This document shows positions 7,980 to 15,499 of a DNA stretch of 42,032 nt, in pieces (the first letter of the stretch is position 1; the number at the start of each line of letters is the position of its first letter). This DNA is from Bacteroides sp. (GTDB taxonomy: Bacteria > Bacteroidota > Bacteroidia > Bacteroidales > GCA-2748055): positions 1 through 42,032 of the forward strand of contig DSEO01000376.1 of NCBI GenBank assembly GCA_011056635.1, written 5' to 3'. The notes below the pieces were generated by a model. It did not search any database and was not told where the DNA came from. It worked only from the letters and a program-made list of their open reading frames with translations. Made by a program: the position numbers and the translations under genes.

Positions 7980-8699
7980 ATGAAAAAATCAATGCTAATT
8001 ATCATTACAACAGTATTTTTACTGGTGCAGGCCGATGCCCAGGATGTGTCCATTCCTCAAATCGGTGTCAAAGCTCCTTCATTTACAGCAGAATCCACTG
8101 AAGGAATCATCAACTTCCCTGCTGACTATGGCAAGAAGTGGAAGATCCTGATATCCCATCCGAAAGATTTCACTCCGGTATGTTCATCCGAGCTCCTGGA
8201 AATGGCTTATCAACATCAAACATTTGAAGAGTTGGGTGCACAGATCGTTATTGTCTCATCCGACATACTCGAATTGCATCATAGCTGGAAAGCTGCGCTT
8301 GAGGAAGTCCGTTATATGGACAGGGATCCTGTGCAAATCAATTTTCCCCTTGTATCTGATAATGATTACCGGGTATCTTCCCTTTATGGCATGATCCATT
8401 CGGCTCAAAGCCTGAAAGAGAATATCAGGGGTGTATACTTCATCGACCCGGAGAATACGATCAGATCCATTCAGTTCTATCCAAATGAAGTGGGCAGGAG
8501 TGTGCATGAGTTGAAAAGAACACTACTGGCCCTGCAGGAGACCCATGCGCACAATAATGTGGTCACACCTGCAAACTGGCAGCCGGGTGATGATGTGATC
8601 ATCCCTGTGCTCACCGAGTTGGAGAAGAAAAACCTGGGATTGCCAGGGTCTGATTATTATCAGCCGGCCTGGTTCCTGACATTCAGGAAAGCAAGATAG
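7980..8699 (+). CDS. Exported peroxiredoxin (1-Cys/Prx6-like)
   Basis: The 239-residue precursor begins with a signal peptide (MKKSMLIIITTVFLLVQADA, cleavage near AQD) and is therefore probably periplasmic. It reduces hydrogen peroxide or organic hydroperoxides through the peroxidatic Cys68 in DFTPVCSSE, the Prx6-type PxxxTxxC active site. Downstream regions (FPLVSDNDYRVSSLYGM, RGVYFIDPENTIRSI, and the long C-terminal extension with WQPGDDVIIP) match the 1-Cys Prx6/AhpC-TSA group, and no other cysteine is present as a resolving residue. The ATG at 7980 is chosen because it gives the signal peptide; a TTG at 7947 would add 11 residues before it. Two palindromes lie upstream. Confidence 0.9.
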   Translation: MKKSMLIIITTVFLLVQADAQDVSIPQIGVKAPSFTAESTEGIINFPADYGKKWKILISHPKDFTPVCSSELLEMAYQHQTFEELGAQIVIVSSDILELHHSWKAALEEVRYMDRDPVQINFPLVSDNDYRVSSLYGMIHSAQSLKENIRGVYFIDPENTIRSIQFYPNEVGRSVHELKRTLLALQETHAHNNVVTPANWQPGDDVIIPVLTELEKKNLGLPGSDYYQPAWFLTFRKAR

Positions 8700-8733
8700 A
8701 GGTAAAATCAGTTATTGGCAATGACTCACAGGG

Positions 8734-8781
8734 TGTCTCAAAAGTCCCGTCCTGTAATTCTCCTTGGATGCTTTTGAGACA
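8734..8781. repeat. Long hairpin with 11-bp perfect arms (terminator or IS/MITE remnant)
   Basis: TGTCTCAAAAG (8734-8744) is the exact reverse complement of CTTTTGAGACA (8771-8781), with 26 nt between. It lies between the convergent peroxiredoxin and 104-residue genes, where a bidirectional terminator is expected, and a T-rich stretch follows on the plus strand. The arm preceded by GGG also resembles terminal inverted repeats of some insertion sequences, so a short deleted element is possible. Confidence 0.5.
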
Positions 8782-8829
8782 TCTTCTTTTAAATTACCTT
8801 CCGTTTTACGCCAGTATCCACACAGTAAC

Positions 8830-9144
8830 TTACAGGGAAATCAAAATATCTTCATTGGCCGGATCTGTCAGTATCCGTTCCAGGGCGATGAGAAGAGAAT
8901 TGGTATGAAAGGTGGGGTCATGCACCTCCCAGTTGTCTATCAGCGCTTTATCGTCCGTCTTACTCGAAAGGAGCAAAATCTGTCCGTCTATTTCAATCTT
9001 GGCCGTGAGCGTGTAAACTCCATTTCCTGAGCGGGATTTATCAATCCAGTGCAGGTGGATATTTCTTGACAGGAGACTTTCCGGTATGGCTTCTTTCAGT
9101 TCTTGATGCGTAATTCCTGCCTGATGAGATGAGATGATCGCCAT
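8830..9144 (-). CDS. Hypothetical protein, 104 residues
   Basis: An ATG at 9144 opens a 104-codon frame on the minus strand. The product is a soluble, balanced peptide with alternating strand-like segments (VYTLTAKIEIDGQILLLSS) and a helical end (SLLIALERILTDPANEDIL). It has no signal peptide, cysteine or membrane segment. I do not recognise the family. Its support is the amino-acid composition and a free stretch of DNA: no competing frame on the other strand looks better. It stands alone between convergent peroxiredoxin and a divergent lipoprotein gene. Confidence 0.55.
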   Translation of the reverse strand: MAIISSHQAGITHQELKEAIPESLLSRNIHLHWIDKSRSGNGVYTLTAKIEIDGQILLLSSKTDDKALIDNWEVHDPTFHTNSLLIALERILTDPANEDILISL

Positions 9145-9339
9145 ATATCAGAATTCAGAGATGAATCTTTTTCCTAAGTTAAGAAGATTCTGCGGCAAAA
9201 AACAACAAGACCCGAAGAATAATCGGGGTAACCCGGATCCGGACTCCTGACTGCATTGATTGACAGGCACGCTGATTTTCTGCCGCAGGCCACATCAAGC
9301 CAGAAAGACTTTATAGCAACTTCCAAAAACCAAGTAATT

Positions 9340-10617
9340 ATGAAAAATTTCTATTTTTTGATGGTCTGTCTGATGACAGCCCTGCTCATTTCCTGTCAGA
9401 AAGAAGAGCCGAAAACCACCGGCACTACCGGCATCCTGCACATCGATGTGGGAGTGGATATCCATGTGGTGGAACGGCAGAGCCTGTTGAAATCCACCCT
9501 GCAGACGGAAGATTTCAAAGTGGTTATTTTCAGGGCGGACGGAACAGTTGTAATGACGTTTGAAAACGCATTGGAGATGCCGGATATGATTGAGCTCGAA
9601 ACCGGTTATTATTATGTGGAAGCCCATTCCGACAACAATCTCCCGGCCGCTTTTGAAAATCCCTATTATTACGGGGTGTCGGATATCTTCGCCATCAGCA
9701 GCAATCTGCAGGAATCTGTTACGGTGACCTGCCGGCTGGCCAACACCATCGTATCGGTAGTATATTCCGGGAACATTACGGATAACTTTCTCGATTATTC
9801 AACCACGGTGTCCTCCTCCCTGGGTACCCTGGTATTTTCAAGGGAAGAAACGAGGTTGGGTTATTTCCAGACGCTGCCGCTGGACATCCTGGTGGAGCTT
9901 TCATACCAGAAACTGGATGGGACGCCGGTCAGCAAAACACTGACCGGGAACATTCCCGATCCCCTGGCGAACAGGCATTACGAGATCCAGGTGGATGCAT
10001 CGATCAATGAAGGTATGGCAAATTTTCAGATATTGCTGGATGAAACGGTGGTTGAGGTGGAGGTGGTTGATATCTCTGATGAATCGGGCAACCAGCAGAA
10101 CGGGGCGGTCGGATACGGTGAAATTTTGATCACTGAGATCATGTATGATCCGGATGCCCTGGGTGATACCGAGGGTGAATGGATCGAAATCTATAACAAT
10201 TCAACGCAGACCATCAATCTGCAACACCTTCTCCTGGGAAGGGAGGATGACATCAGTTTTGTCATTGAGGAATCCATTGAATTACCGCCGGCGGAATATT
10301 TCGTATTCAAACGGACAGAACAGGCGGTTGAGGTCACCAACAGCCTTAGCTACAATTCCGCCATCAATCTCAACAACACCGGCAACCTCCTGGCCATATA
10401 CAATGCGGGTACGGAGACCGAACCCGGGGCATTGATCTTTGCCCTGAATTACGGGGAGGATGGTTTTCCCACCGGATCGGGGGCATCCATCTGCCTGAAC
10501 CCGATGATGCTAAACGCCGCGGAGGCGGTCCTGGGGACTTCCTGGTGTACCTCCACGTCAGCTTACAGTACGGGAGACCTGGGCACACCGGGAACGGTCA
10601 ATGATCCATGCCAGTGA
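9340..10617 (+). CDS. Lipoprotein with DUF4493-like N-terminus and lamin-tail domain
   Basis: The 425-residue precursor has a lipobox in ALLISCQKEE (Cys near 18). The next 220 residues (TGILHIDVGVDIHV, EDFKVVIFRADGTVV, LETGYYYVEAHSDN) resemble the DUF4493 beta-sandwich found in Bacteroidota surface lipoproteins. Residues about 255-420 are a lamin-tail domain: GEILITEIMYDPDALGDTEG then EWIEIYNNSTQTINL and PPAEYFVFKR. Such domains are usually on the surface or in extracellular nucleases and adhesins; here no enzyme is attached. ATG 9340 gives the lipoprotein signal, whereas a more upstream start adds an unlikely extension. It ends 7 bp from the convergent MarR gene. Confidence 0.75.
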   Translation: MKNFYFLMVCLMTALLISCQKEEPKTTGTTGILHIDVGVDIHVVERQSLLKSTLQTEDFKVVIFRADGTVVMTFENALEMPDMIELETGYYYVEAHSDNNLPAAFENPYYYGVSDIFAISSNLQESVTVTCRLANTIVSVVYSGNITDNFLDYSTTVSSSLGTLVFSREETRLGYFQTLPLDILVELSYQKLDGTPVSKTLTGNIPDPLANRHYEIQVDASINEGMANFQILLDETVVEVEVVDISDESGNQQNGAVGYGEILITEIMYDPDALGDTEGEWIEIYNNSTQTINLQHLLLGREDDISFVIEESIELPPAEYFVFKRTEQAVEVTNSLSYNSAINLNNTGNLLAIYNAGTETEPGALIFALNYGEDGFPTGSGASICLNPMMLNAAEAVLGTSWCTSTSAYSTGDLGTPGTVNDPCQ

Positions 10618-10624
10618 CAGGTGC

Positions 10625-11326
10625 TCACTTGTAGAGGTGCTTCAGGGAATCCATCAGGTTGGAAAGTTCGGCAGGAGGCTTGTCATAATGCTTTGAATAG
10701 ATCATGTAATGCAGATCATTGATCTCCTCCAGCACCGATAAATGTTTTTTCCATTTGTTATAACTGGTACATGCCAGAAACATGTTTCTTTCAACCTCCA
10801 GTCTCTGGTTCGCCTGCTCCAGCACCTCTTTCCCCTCATCTGTGAGGATCAACAATTTGGCACGCCGGTCATTCTCATCAGGCAATTCTTTCAGGAGCCC
10901 GTTGCCGATCAGCCGCCTGATTGTATCCATACCTGTGGTGTATTCCACGATATGGATATTGATCAGGTCGGTTTTTTTTGCCCTGTCCATCAGGTCTACG
11001 GTGGACAGGAAAAGATATTCAAGCCTCGTATTGAGAGGAAGACCTTCCAGGTATTTGCGGATGTAGAATTCATGAAATCTGGAAATCCTGGTAATGTATT
11101 CAAGGAACCTGGATTTTTCGCTGAGATTTTTTGTATAGTCAAACTGACCGGAATATACGGCTTTGTTTTTGCCTGCGTCAATTCGCTTATTCAGCGTGGG
11201 ATTTTCTTGGATATGATGCATCATCCACGCTGCAAAACCCTGAAGATCCAACTGCTGAGGCTCTTCATCCTCATAGGTGCCCAGAAGATCGATAAGTTGC
11301 TTCAGAAGGATGTAACTGTGGTTCAT
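10625..11326 (-). CDS. MarR-family transcriptional regulator
   Basis: The 233-residue protein has a winged helix-turn-helix in its middle: LEYLFLSTVDLMDRAKKTDL, then EYTTGMDTIRRLIGNGLLK (recognition helix) and the wing ELPDENDRRAKLLILTDEGK. The DxRxK/L-LT wing is characteristic of MarR regulators. It is longer than the usual 140-160 residues, with an N-terminal region of about 85 residues of unknown role. It is transcribed divergently from two GreA/Rnk-like genes across a 124-bp region that contains a perfect 12-bp inverted repeat, so autoregulation and control of that pair are likely. Confidence 0.85.
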   Translation of the reverse strand: MNHSYILLKQLIDLLGTYEDEEPQQLDLQGFAAWMMHHIQENPTLNKRIDAGKNKAVYSGQFDYTKNLSEKSRFLEYITRISRFHEFYIRKYLEGLPLNTRLEYLFLSTVDLMDRAKKTDLINIHIVEYTTGMDTIRRLIGNGLLKELPDENDRRAKLLILTDEGKEVLEQANQRLEVERNMFLACTSYNKWKKHLSVLEEINDLHYMIYSKHYDKPPAELSNLMDSLKHLYK

Positions 11327-11374
11327 ATCTGCTCAAAATTTGTTTAAAATTAAGATAATATTTATTAAATTTAC

Positions 11375-11407
11375 ATCGGATGCGATTTAAATAAGATCGC
11401 ATCCGAT
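11375..11407. promoter_or_regulatory. 33-bp inverted repeat (12-bp perfect arms), probable operator
   Basis: ATCGGATGCGAT (11375-11386) and ATCGCATCCGAT (11396-11407) are exact reverse complements separated by TTAAATAAG. The element is centred between the divergent MarR and GreA-like genes, 44 nt upstream of the start at 11451. This is where a MarR dimer, or two dimers, would bind. If transcribed, it would also form a strong hairpin followed by TTTT, so attenuation is an alternative. Confidence 0.6.
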
Positions 11408-11450
11408 TTTGCTTATGGGTATTCATTTTATCAAATTACGGGAGCTGATC

Positions 11451-11894
11451 ATGAACAAATTCTCACCAAATAAAAAAAGTGATTGCAAACAATCACATAA
11501 ATTCATCACATTCTCAGATTATAACAGGATCATGAATTATATTGAGAGTGACCTGGGAAATCAATTGGTTCCCCCCCATGTGCTTCACTACCTGTACCTG
11601 TTTACTTCATCCAGCAGGAAATTCTACTCCTCCGAGATCCCGGAAAATGTGGTCACCATGAATTCCGAAGTGATCCTGAGACTGAAAAATGATCAGCGAT
11701 TGAAGATCAGGATCGTCTATCCGGAAAATGTACTGGGCTCCAATGACATTTCGATCTATGATTCCATTGGTCTGGCCTGCCTGGGAGCCACAGAAAACTC
11801 ATGGATTGAGTATATGGACGAGACGGGTAAGCAATACGCCATGATTGAAAAGATCATTTTTCAGCCCGAAAAGGAAAAGCTTTTCTACCTCTGA
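11451..11894 (+). CDS. GreA/GreB C-terminal-like (Rnk-type) protein 1
   Basis: The 147-residue protein resembles the second one downstream and the Rnk group of GreA/GreB-like proteins, which bind the RNA polymerase secondary channel region. The C-terminal half carries the family hallmarks: VVTMNSEVILRLKND, RIVYPENV, SIYDSIGLACLGA and IEKIIFQPEK. The N-terminal helical part (about 25-60, FITFSDYNRIMNYIESD) lacks the long acidic-tipped coiled coil of GreA, so RNA cleavage activity is not expected. ATG 11451 is preceded by GGGAG at a suitable distance, a Shine-Dalgarno-like site. The gene lies directly behind the MarR-divergon palindrome. Confidence 0.75.
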   Translation: MNKFSPNKKSDCKQSHKFITFSDYNRIMNYIESDLGNQLVPPHVLHYLYLFTSSSRKFYSSEIPENVVTMNSEVILRLKNDQRLKIRIVYPENVLGSNDISIYDSIGLACLGATENSWIEYMDETGKQYAMIEKIIFQPEKEKLFYL

Positions 11895-11943
11895 AATCAC
11901 CTTTATCGGAATCCATTTTAAGAAATCCCAAAAAGTGAATATC

Positions 11944-12357
11944 ATGAAGAAAGATATTACAATCACCGAACTTGATTTTGTGAGGCTTCAGAACCTGATA
12001 AATGCTGAACGGCAGAGCAGAACAGTCGAAATTAGAAACCTGGAAGTACTGGGATCAGAGCTCCGGCGTGCCCGGAGAGTCGACTCCAGGAAGATCACCC
12101 CCGAATTTGTCACCATGAACTCAGCCCTCGAGCTTACCGATATGGATTCAGGCAGGTTGATGAAACTCAAACTGGTATATCCGAAAGACTCCAATTACAG
12201 GGAAGGCAAAATCTCCGTTCTGTCACCCCTGGGCAGTGCCCTGCTCGGTTACAGGGTCGGGGATAAAGTAACATTTGAGGCTCCCGGGGGACTGAGAGAG
12301 ATCAGGATCGATAAAATATTGTACCAGCCCGAGGCCAACGGTGAATTTACCGTCTGA
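11944..12357 (+). CDS. GreA/GreB C-terminal-like (Rnk-type) protein 2
   Basis: The 137-residue protein has the standard Rnk layout: a short N-terminal helical pair (DITITELDFVRLQNLINAER, then LEVLGSELRRARRV) and the GreA/GreB C-terminal domain (EFVTMNSALELTDMDSG, LKLVYPKDSN, ISVLSPLGSALLGYRVGD, IRIDKILYQPE). It binds RNA polymerase in related bacteria and is not expected to cut RNA. It follows the first copy by 49 bp, so the pair probably forms one transcript controlled by the divergent MarR protein. It is the more canonical of the two. Confidence 0.85.
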   Translation: MKKDITITELDFVRLQNLINAERQSRTVEIRNLEVLGSELRRARRVDSRKITPEFVTMNSALELTDMDSGRLMKLKLVYPKDSNYREGKISVLSPLGSALLGYRVGDKVTFEAPGGLREIRIDKILYQPEANGEFTV

Positions 12358-12427
12358 TGGTGATGTTTGCGCCTTTCCATGCCGGCTGTATGGATACTAT
12401 TGCGTAAATTTACCGGCCGGTCATACG

Positions 12428-12913
12428 ATGAAAAGGATCACATACAGCCCCATCGGGGTCATCCATTCCCCCTACAAGAAGCCCGAGGGTACCCCCATCC
12501 AGCCCGGATCCAGGATTGAAGTGGCGGGTACAGTGGAAGTATTCGATAAATTTGCAGAAGGATTGAAGGATCTGGAAGGCTTTTCCCACATCATCCTGGT
12601 CTGTCACTTTCACCTGGTCAGCGGTTACGAACTGCAGGTCTTCCCATTCATGGATGACCGTGAACACGGAGTCTTTGCAACCCGGAGTCCCCGCAGGCCA
12701 AATCCCATCGGTATATCCGTAGTCCGGCTCGACGGAATTGAAAAGAACATCCTCCGTGTCAGTCATCTCGATATTGTGGACGGAACGCCGGTTCTGGACC
12801 TGAAGCCACACGTATCGAGATTCGATGCCGGAAGACCGGAACGGATCGGATGGCTGGAGGATCACATTCAGAAGCTCCGGGAAACAAAAGATGATGGAAG
12901 GTTTACACCTTAA
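12428..12913 (+). CDS. trmO: tRNA (N6-threonylcarbamoyladenosine37-N6)-methyltransferase TrmO
   Basis: The 161-residue protein matches the TrmO/TsaA (YaeB) family, which adds a methyl group to t6A37 in certain tRNAs using SAM. Visible signatures: YSPIGVIHSPYKKPEGTPIQ at the start, then GFSHIILVCHFHLV, FATRSPRRPNPIGIS (the most conserved motif) and VRLDGIE, LDIVDGTPVLDLKPHV. The size equals the typical short bacterial forms. ATG 12428 is chosen because it precedes the conserved start; upstream codons do not encode family sequence. It is 12 bp before the TspO-like gene, so co-transcription is possible. Confidence 0.9.
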   Translation: MKRITYSPIGVIHSPYKKPEGTPIQPGSRIEVAGTVEVFDKFAEGLKDLEGFSHIILVCHFHLVSGYELQVFPFMDDREHGVFATRSPRRPNPIGISVVRLDGIEKNILRVSHLDIVDGTPVLDLKPHVSRFDAGRPERIGWLEDHIQKLRETKDDGRFTP

Positions 12914-12925
12914 TACAATGAACCC

Positions 12926-13714
12926 ATGAAAAAAATCTATGCCCTGACAAATCTGCTGGTCATTGTGGCGGTGATCGCCTGGAACTATGTGGCCAATACA
13001 GGCTTGATCAACGGGAATTCCGTCGGTTCTGTAAGCGCCCAACTTTACAATTTATTTACTCCTGCCGGATATGCGTTCTCGATATGGGGACTGATCTACC
13101 TGGGACTGCTCGCACATGGCATTTTCCAGGTGAAAAGAGCCTTTTTTGATAAAAAAGACGACGAATTCATTCTTCAGATCGGTCCATGGCTGATCATTGC
13201 CAACCTGGCCAATGCGGCCTGGATCTGGTTCTGGCTCAATGAGCAAACCGGAATATCCGTCTTCATGATCATCCTGATACTGATCTCTCTCCTGATCATC
13301 GTGATAAGATTGAACATGGAACGTTGGGACGCGCCAGCTCCCATGATTGTCTGGACCTGGTGGCCTATCAGCCTATACAGCGGGTGGATCACGGTGGCCA
13401 CCGTTGCCAACATCACTGCCTACCTGGCCAAGATAGAATGGCAGGCGCTGTTCTCCGATGTTAAGTGGACCATGATCCTGATCATGGTGGCGACCATCAT
13501 CAACCTTTTGATGATCCTTTTCAGGAACATGCGTGAATTTGCAGCGGTGGGAGTCTGGGCCATCCTGGCCATTGCGGTCAGACACTGGGGTGAAATTCCC
13601 GTGCTTCAGTGGACCGCCCTGATCTGTACCATCCTGATGTTGCTGGCCATTTTCATCCATGCTTACCGGAATCTGTCCACGAATCCTTTTGTGAAGAGGA
13701 GGGCCGCTGCGTGA
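12926..13714 (+). CDS. TspO/MBR-like tryptophan-rich membrane protein
   Basis: The 262-residue protein is very hydrophobic, with about seven predicted membrane helices and many tryptophans (TPAGYAFSIWGLIYLGLL, NAAWIWFWLN, IVWTWWPISLYSGWIT). TSPO proteins of about 160 residues have five helices and bind porphyrin or cholesterol; this is a longer form of the kind often annotated as tryptophan-rich sensory protein. The motif FTPAGYAFSIWG corresponds to the family's first conserved segment. The substrate is unknown. Its stop codon overlaps the GTG start of the next ORF. Confidence 0.7.
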   Translation: MKKIYALTNLLVIVAVIAWNYVANTGLINGNSVGSVSAQLYNLFTPAGYAFSIWGLIYLGLLAHGIFQVKRAFFDKKDDEFILQIGPWLIIANLANAAWIWFWLNEQTGISVFMIILILISLLIIVIRLNMERWDAPAPMIVWTWWPISLYSGWITVATVANITAYLAKIEWQALFSDVKWTMILIMVATIINLLMILFRNMREFAAVGVWAILAIAVRHWGEIPVLQWTALICTILMLLAIFIHAYRNLSTNPFVKRRAAA

Positions 13715-14031
13715 AAAGGGCGGAATTGTCCCACCCGCGTGTTTTCGACAGCCGGGAATGGGCGGAAGGATATTATCAGAGGAATAAATGGAACATCACC
13801 AGGGTGGGCAAGGACTTTGCCGCCATGTTGAATGAGACCGAACGTGTGGCCAAACCTGAAGCCCGGATCATGATCAGGGATCTCAGACGCTGTTTGCTGG
13901 CCTATGTGATGAAGAAATTCAGGACTTCCCATACACTTGATGAAGCCCTGGAGATCATCAGAAAATCAGACCTGAGGGATGGCCGTCCATCCATCGGTCC
14001 ATTCTGGTGGGATTATATGGTGGGTATATAG
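13711..14031 (+). pseudogene. Methyltransferase remnant with the SAM-binding core deleted in frame
   Basis: The 106-residue frame starts at a GTG overlapping the previous stop. Its first 30 or so residues (HPRVFDSREWAEGYYQRNKW) look like the N-terminus of a class I SAM-dependent methyltransferase. The rest (from about residue 37, MLNETERVAKPEARIMIRDL, ending SIGPFWWDYMVG) looks like its C-terminal part. The whole Rossmann core with the glycine-rich SAM motif, normally 100-plus residues between them, is missing, yet the frame stays open. This fits a deletion between two points in an older gene. It could encode a small non-catalytic protein but is more likely inactive. Its stop (14029-14031) is followed by the kinase gene 33 nt later. 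Confidence 0.65.
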
Positions 14032-14063
14032 TCGCCAGGGATTCTGGAGAAAAACAGATACGC

Positions 14064-15491
14064 ATGACAAAGTTGGAATTATTACACGAGCTTTCAGATA
14101 AGTGGTCAGGAGAAAAAGTATTGTCCATCAACAGGCTGCCCATTTCCGGATCCAGCAGGGAGTATTACCGGATCACCATCAGGGACGGATCATTTATCGG
14201 GGTTGTGAACGAGGACAGGGAGGAGAATGAAGCCTTTATTGCCTTCAGCAAACATTTCAGATCCAAAGGACTGGCAGTACCGGAAATTTACCTTACCGAC
14301 CTGGATAACCACGCATACCTGCTTGAAGACCTCGGAGATACGACGTTATTCGATTACCTGATCCGCGCCAGGAAGGAGGATCGGTTTTCTTCCGAGCTGC
14401 TGGAGATCTACCAGAAAGTATTGCATGAATTGCCCCGTTTCCAGATCACCGCCGGATCCGATCTCAACTATGAGTTCTGTTATCCTCGATCGGAATTTGA
14501 CAGGCAGAGCATGCAGTGGGACCTGAGCTATTTTAAATACTACTTCCTGAAACTTGCCGATATCCCGTTCAACGAACAGCGGCTCGAGGATGATTTCAAC
14601 CGGCTGATCGAATACCTGCTGAAGCAGGATACGGGTTATTTCCTTTACCGGGATTTCCAGTCCCGCAACATCATGCTCAGAAATGGTACCCCCTGGTTCA
14701 TCGATTACCAGGGCGGACGACGGGGTGCGCTGCAGTATGACGTGGCTTCCCTTCTGTTCGACTCCAAGGCAGATATTCCCTATGAGGTCAGGGAACTGCT
14801 GCTGGACCACTACATCCGGACATTGGATCACTATATGACAGTGAACAGGGAAGAATTCCGCCGGTCCTATTATGCCTATGTGCTGATCCGGATGATGCAG
14901 GCCATGGGGGCATTCGGTTTCAGGGGTTTTTACGAAAAGAAGACCCAGTTCCTGCAGAGTATCCCCTATGCCTTGAAGGACCTCAGATGGATCCTGGAGA
15001 ACGTGGATCTTCCGCTGAAGATCCCCACCCTGGTGGGGGTGTTCCACCGGCTTCTTACCTCCCGCAGCCTGAAACGGTTCAAGGCAAAAGAGGGCAGGAA
15101 ATCCACCCTGACCGTATTCATCAACAGTTTCAGCTACCTGCATGGCATCCCGGAGGATCCCAGCGGTCATGGCGGCGGGTACGTGTTTGACTGCAGGGCT
15201 CTCAGCAATCCCGGCAGGATCGAACAGTACATGGGAATGACCGGGAAGGATAAGCCGGTGATGGACTTTCTAAGCCAGAAACCCGAGGTGAATGAATTCC
15301 TGAGCAATGCTTTTGCGCTGGTGGACCTCTCGGTTGAAAATTACGAAGAACGCAAGTTCTCACACCTGATGGTCAGTTTCGGCTGCACCGGGGGCCAGCA
15401 CCGGTCGGTCTACTGTGCCGAAAAGCTCGCGGAACACCTCCGGGAAAACCAGCCTGTCCAGGTGATCCTGTGGCACCGTGAACAGGATTGA
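14064..15491 (+). CDS. APH-fold kinase fused to RapZ C-terminal domain
   Basis: The 475-residue protein has two parts. Residues about 15-310 have the aminoglycoside phosphotransferase fold, similar to the cell-wall sugar kinase AmgK: a lysine-poor N-lobe with SSREYYRI, then catalytic-loop YRDFQSRNIM (Asp197, Asn202) and the metal-binding FIDYQGGRRG (Asp214). Residues about 350-475 match the RapZ C-terminal domain: NSFSYLHGIPEDPSG, GHGGGYVFDCRALSNPG and VSFGCTGGQHRSVYCAEKL. RapZ's N-terminal Walker NTPase is absent. In E. coli that C-terminal domain binds small RNAs to control amino-sugar synthesis. A MurU-like nucleotidyltransferase, the usual partner of AmgK, is not next to it. The substrate is inferred, not shown. 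Confidence 0.85.
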   Translation: MTKLELLHELSDKWSGEKVLSINRLPISGSSREYYRITIRDGSFIGVVNEDREENEAFIAFSKHFRSKGLAVPEIYLTDLDNHAYLLEDLGDTTLFDYLIRARKEDRFSSELLEIYQKVLHELPRFQITAGSDLNYEFCYPRSEFDRQSMQWDLSYFKYYFLKLADIPFNEQRLEDDFNRLIEYLLKQDTGYFLYRDFQSRNIMLRNGTPWFIDYQGGRRGALQYDVASLLFDSKADIPYEVRELLLDHYIRTLDHYMTVNREEFRRSYYAYVLIRMMQAMGAFGFRGFYEKKTQFLQSIPYALKDLRWILENVDLPLKIPTLVGVFHRLLTSRSLKRFKAKEGRKSTLTVFINSFSYLHGIPEDPSGHGGGYVFDCRALSNPGRIEQYMGMTGKDKPVMDFLSQKPEVNEFLSNAFALVDLSVENYEERKFSHLMVSFGCTGGQHRSVYCAEKLAEHLRENQPVQVILWHREQD

Positions 15492-15499
15492 AAGTTCAA

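Noticed and set aside
9233-9243. CCGGATCCGG palindrome before the lamin-tail lipoprotein
   Set aside because: A 10-bp GC palindrome of this kind is common by chance, and no second site or promoter context supports it as an operator.
14346-15170. 274-codon antisense frame over the kinase-RapZ gene
   Set aside because: No domain or signal is visible and the opposite strand encodes clear catalytic motifs.
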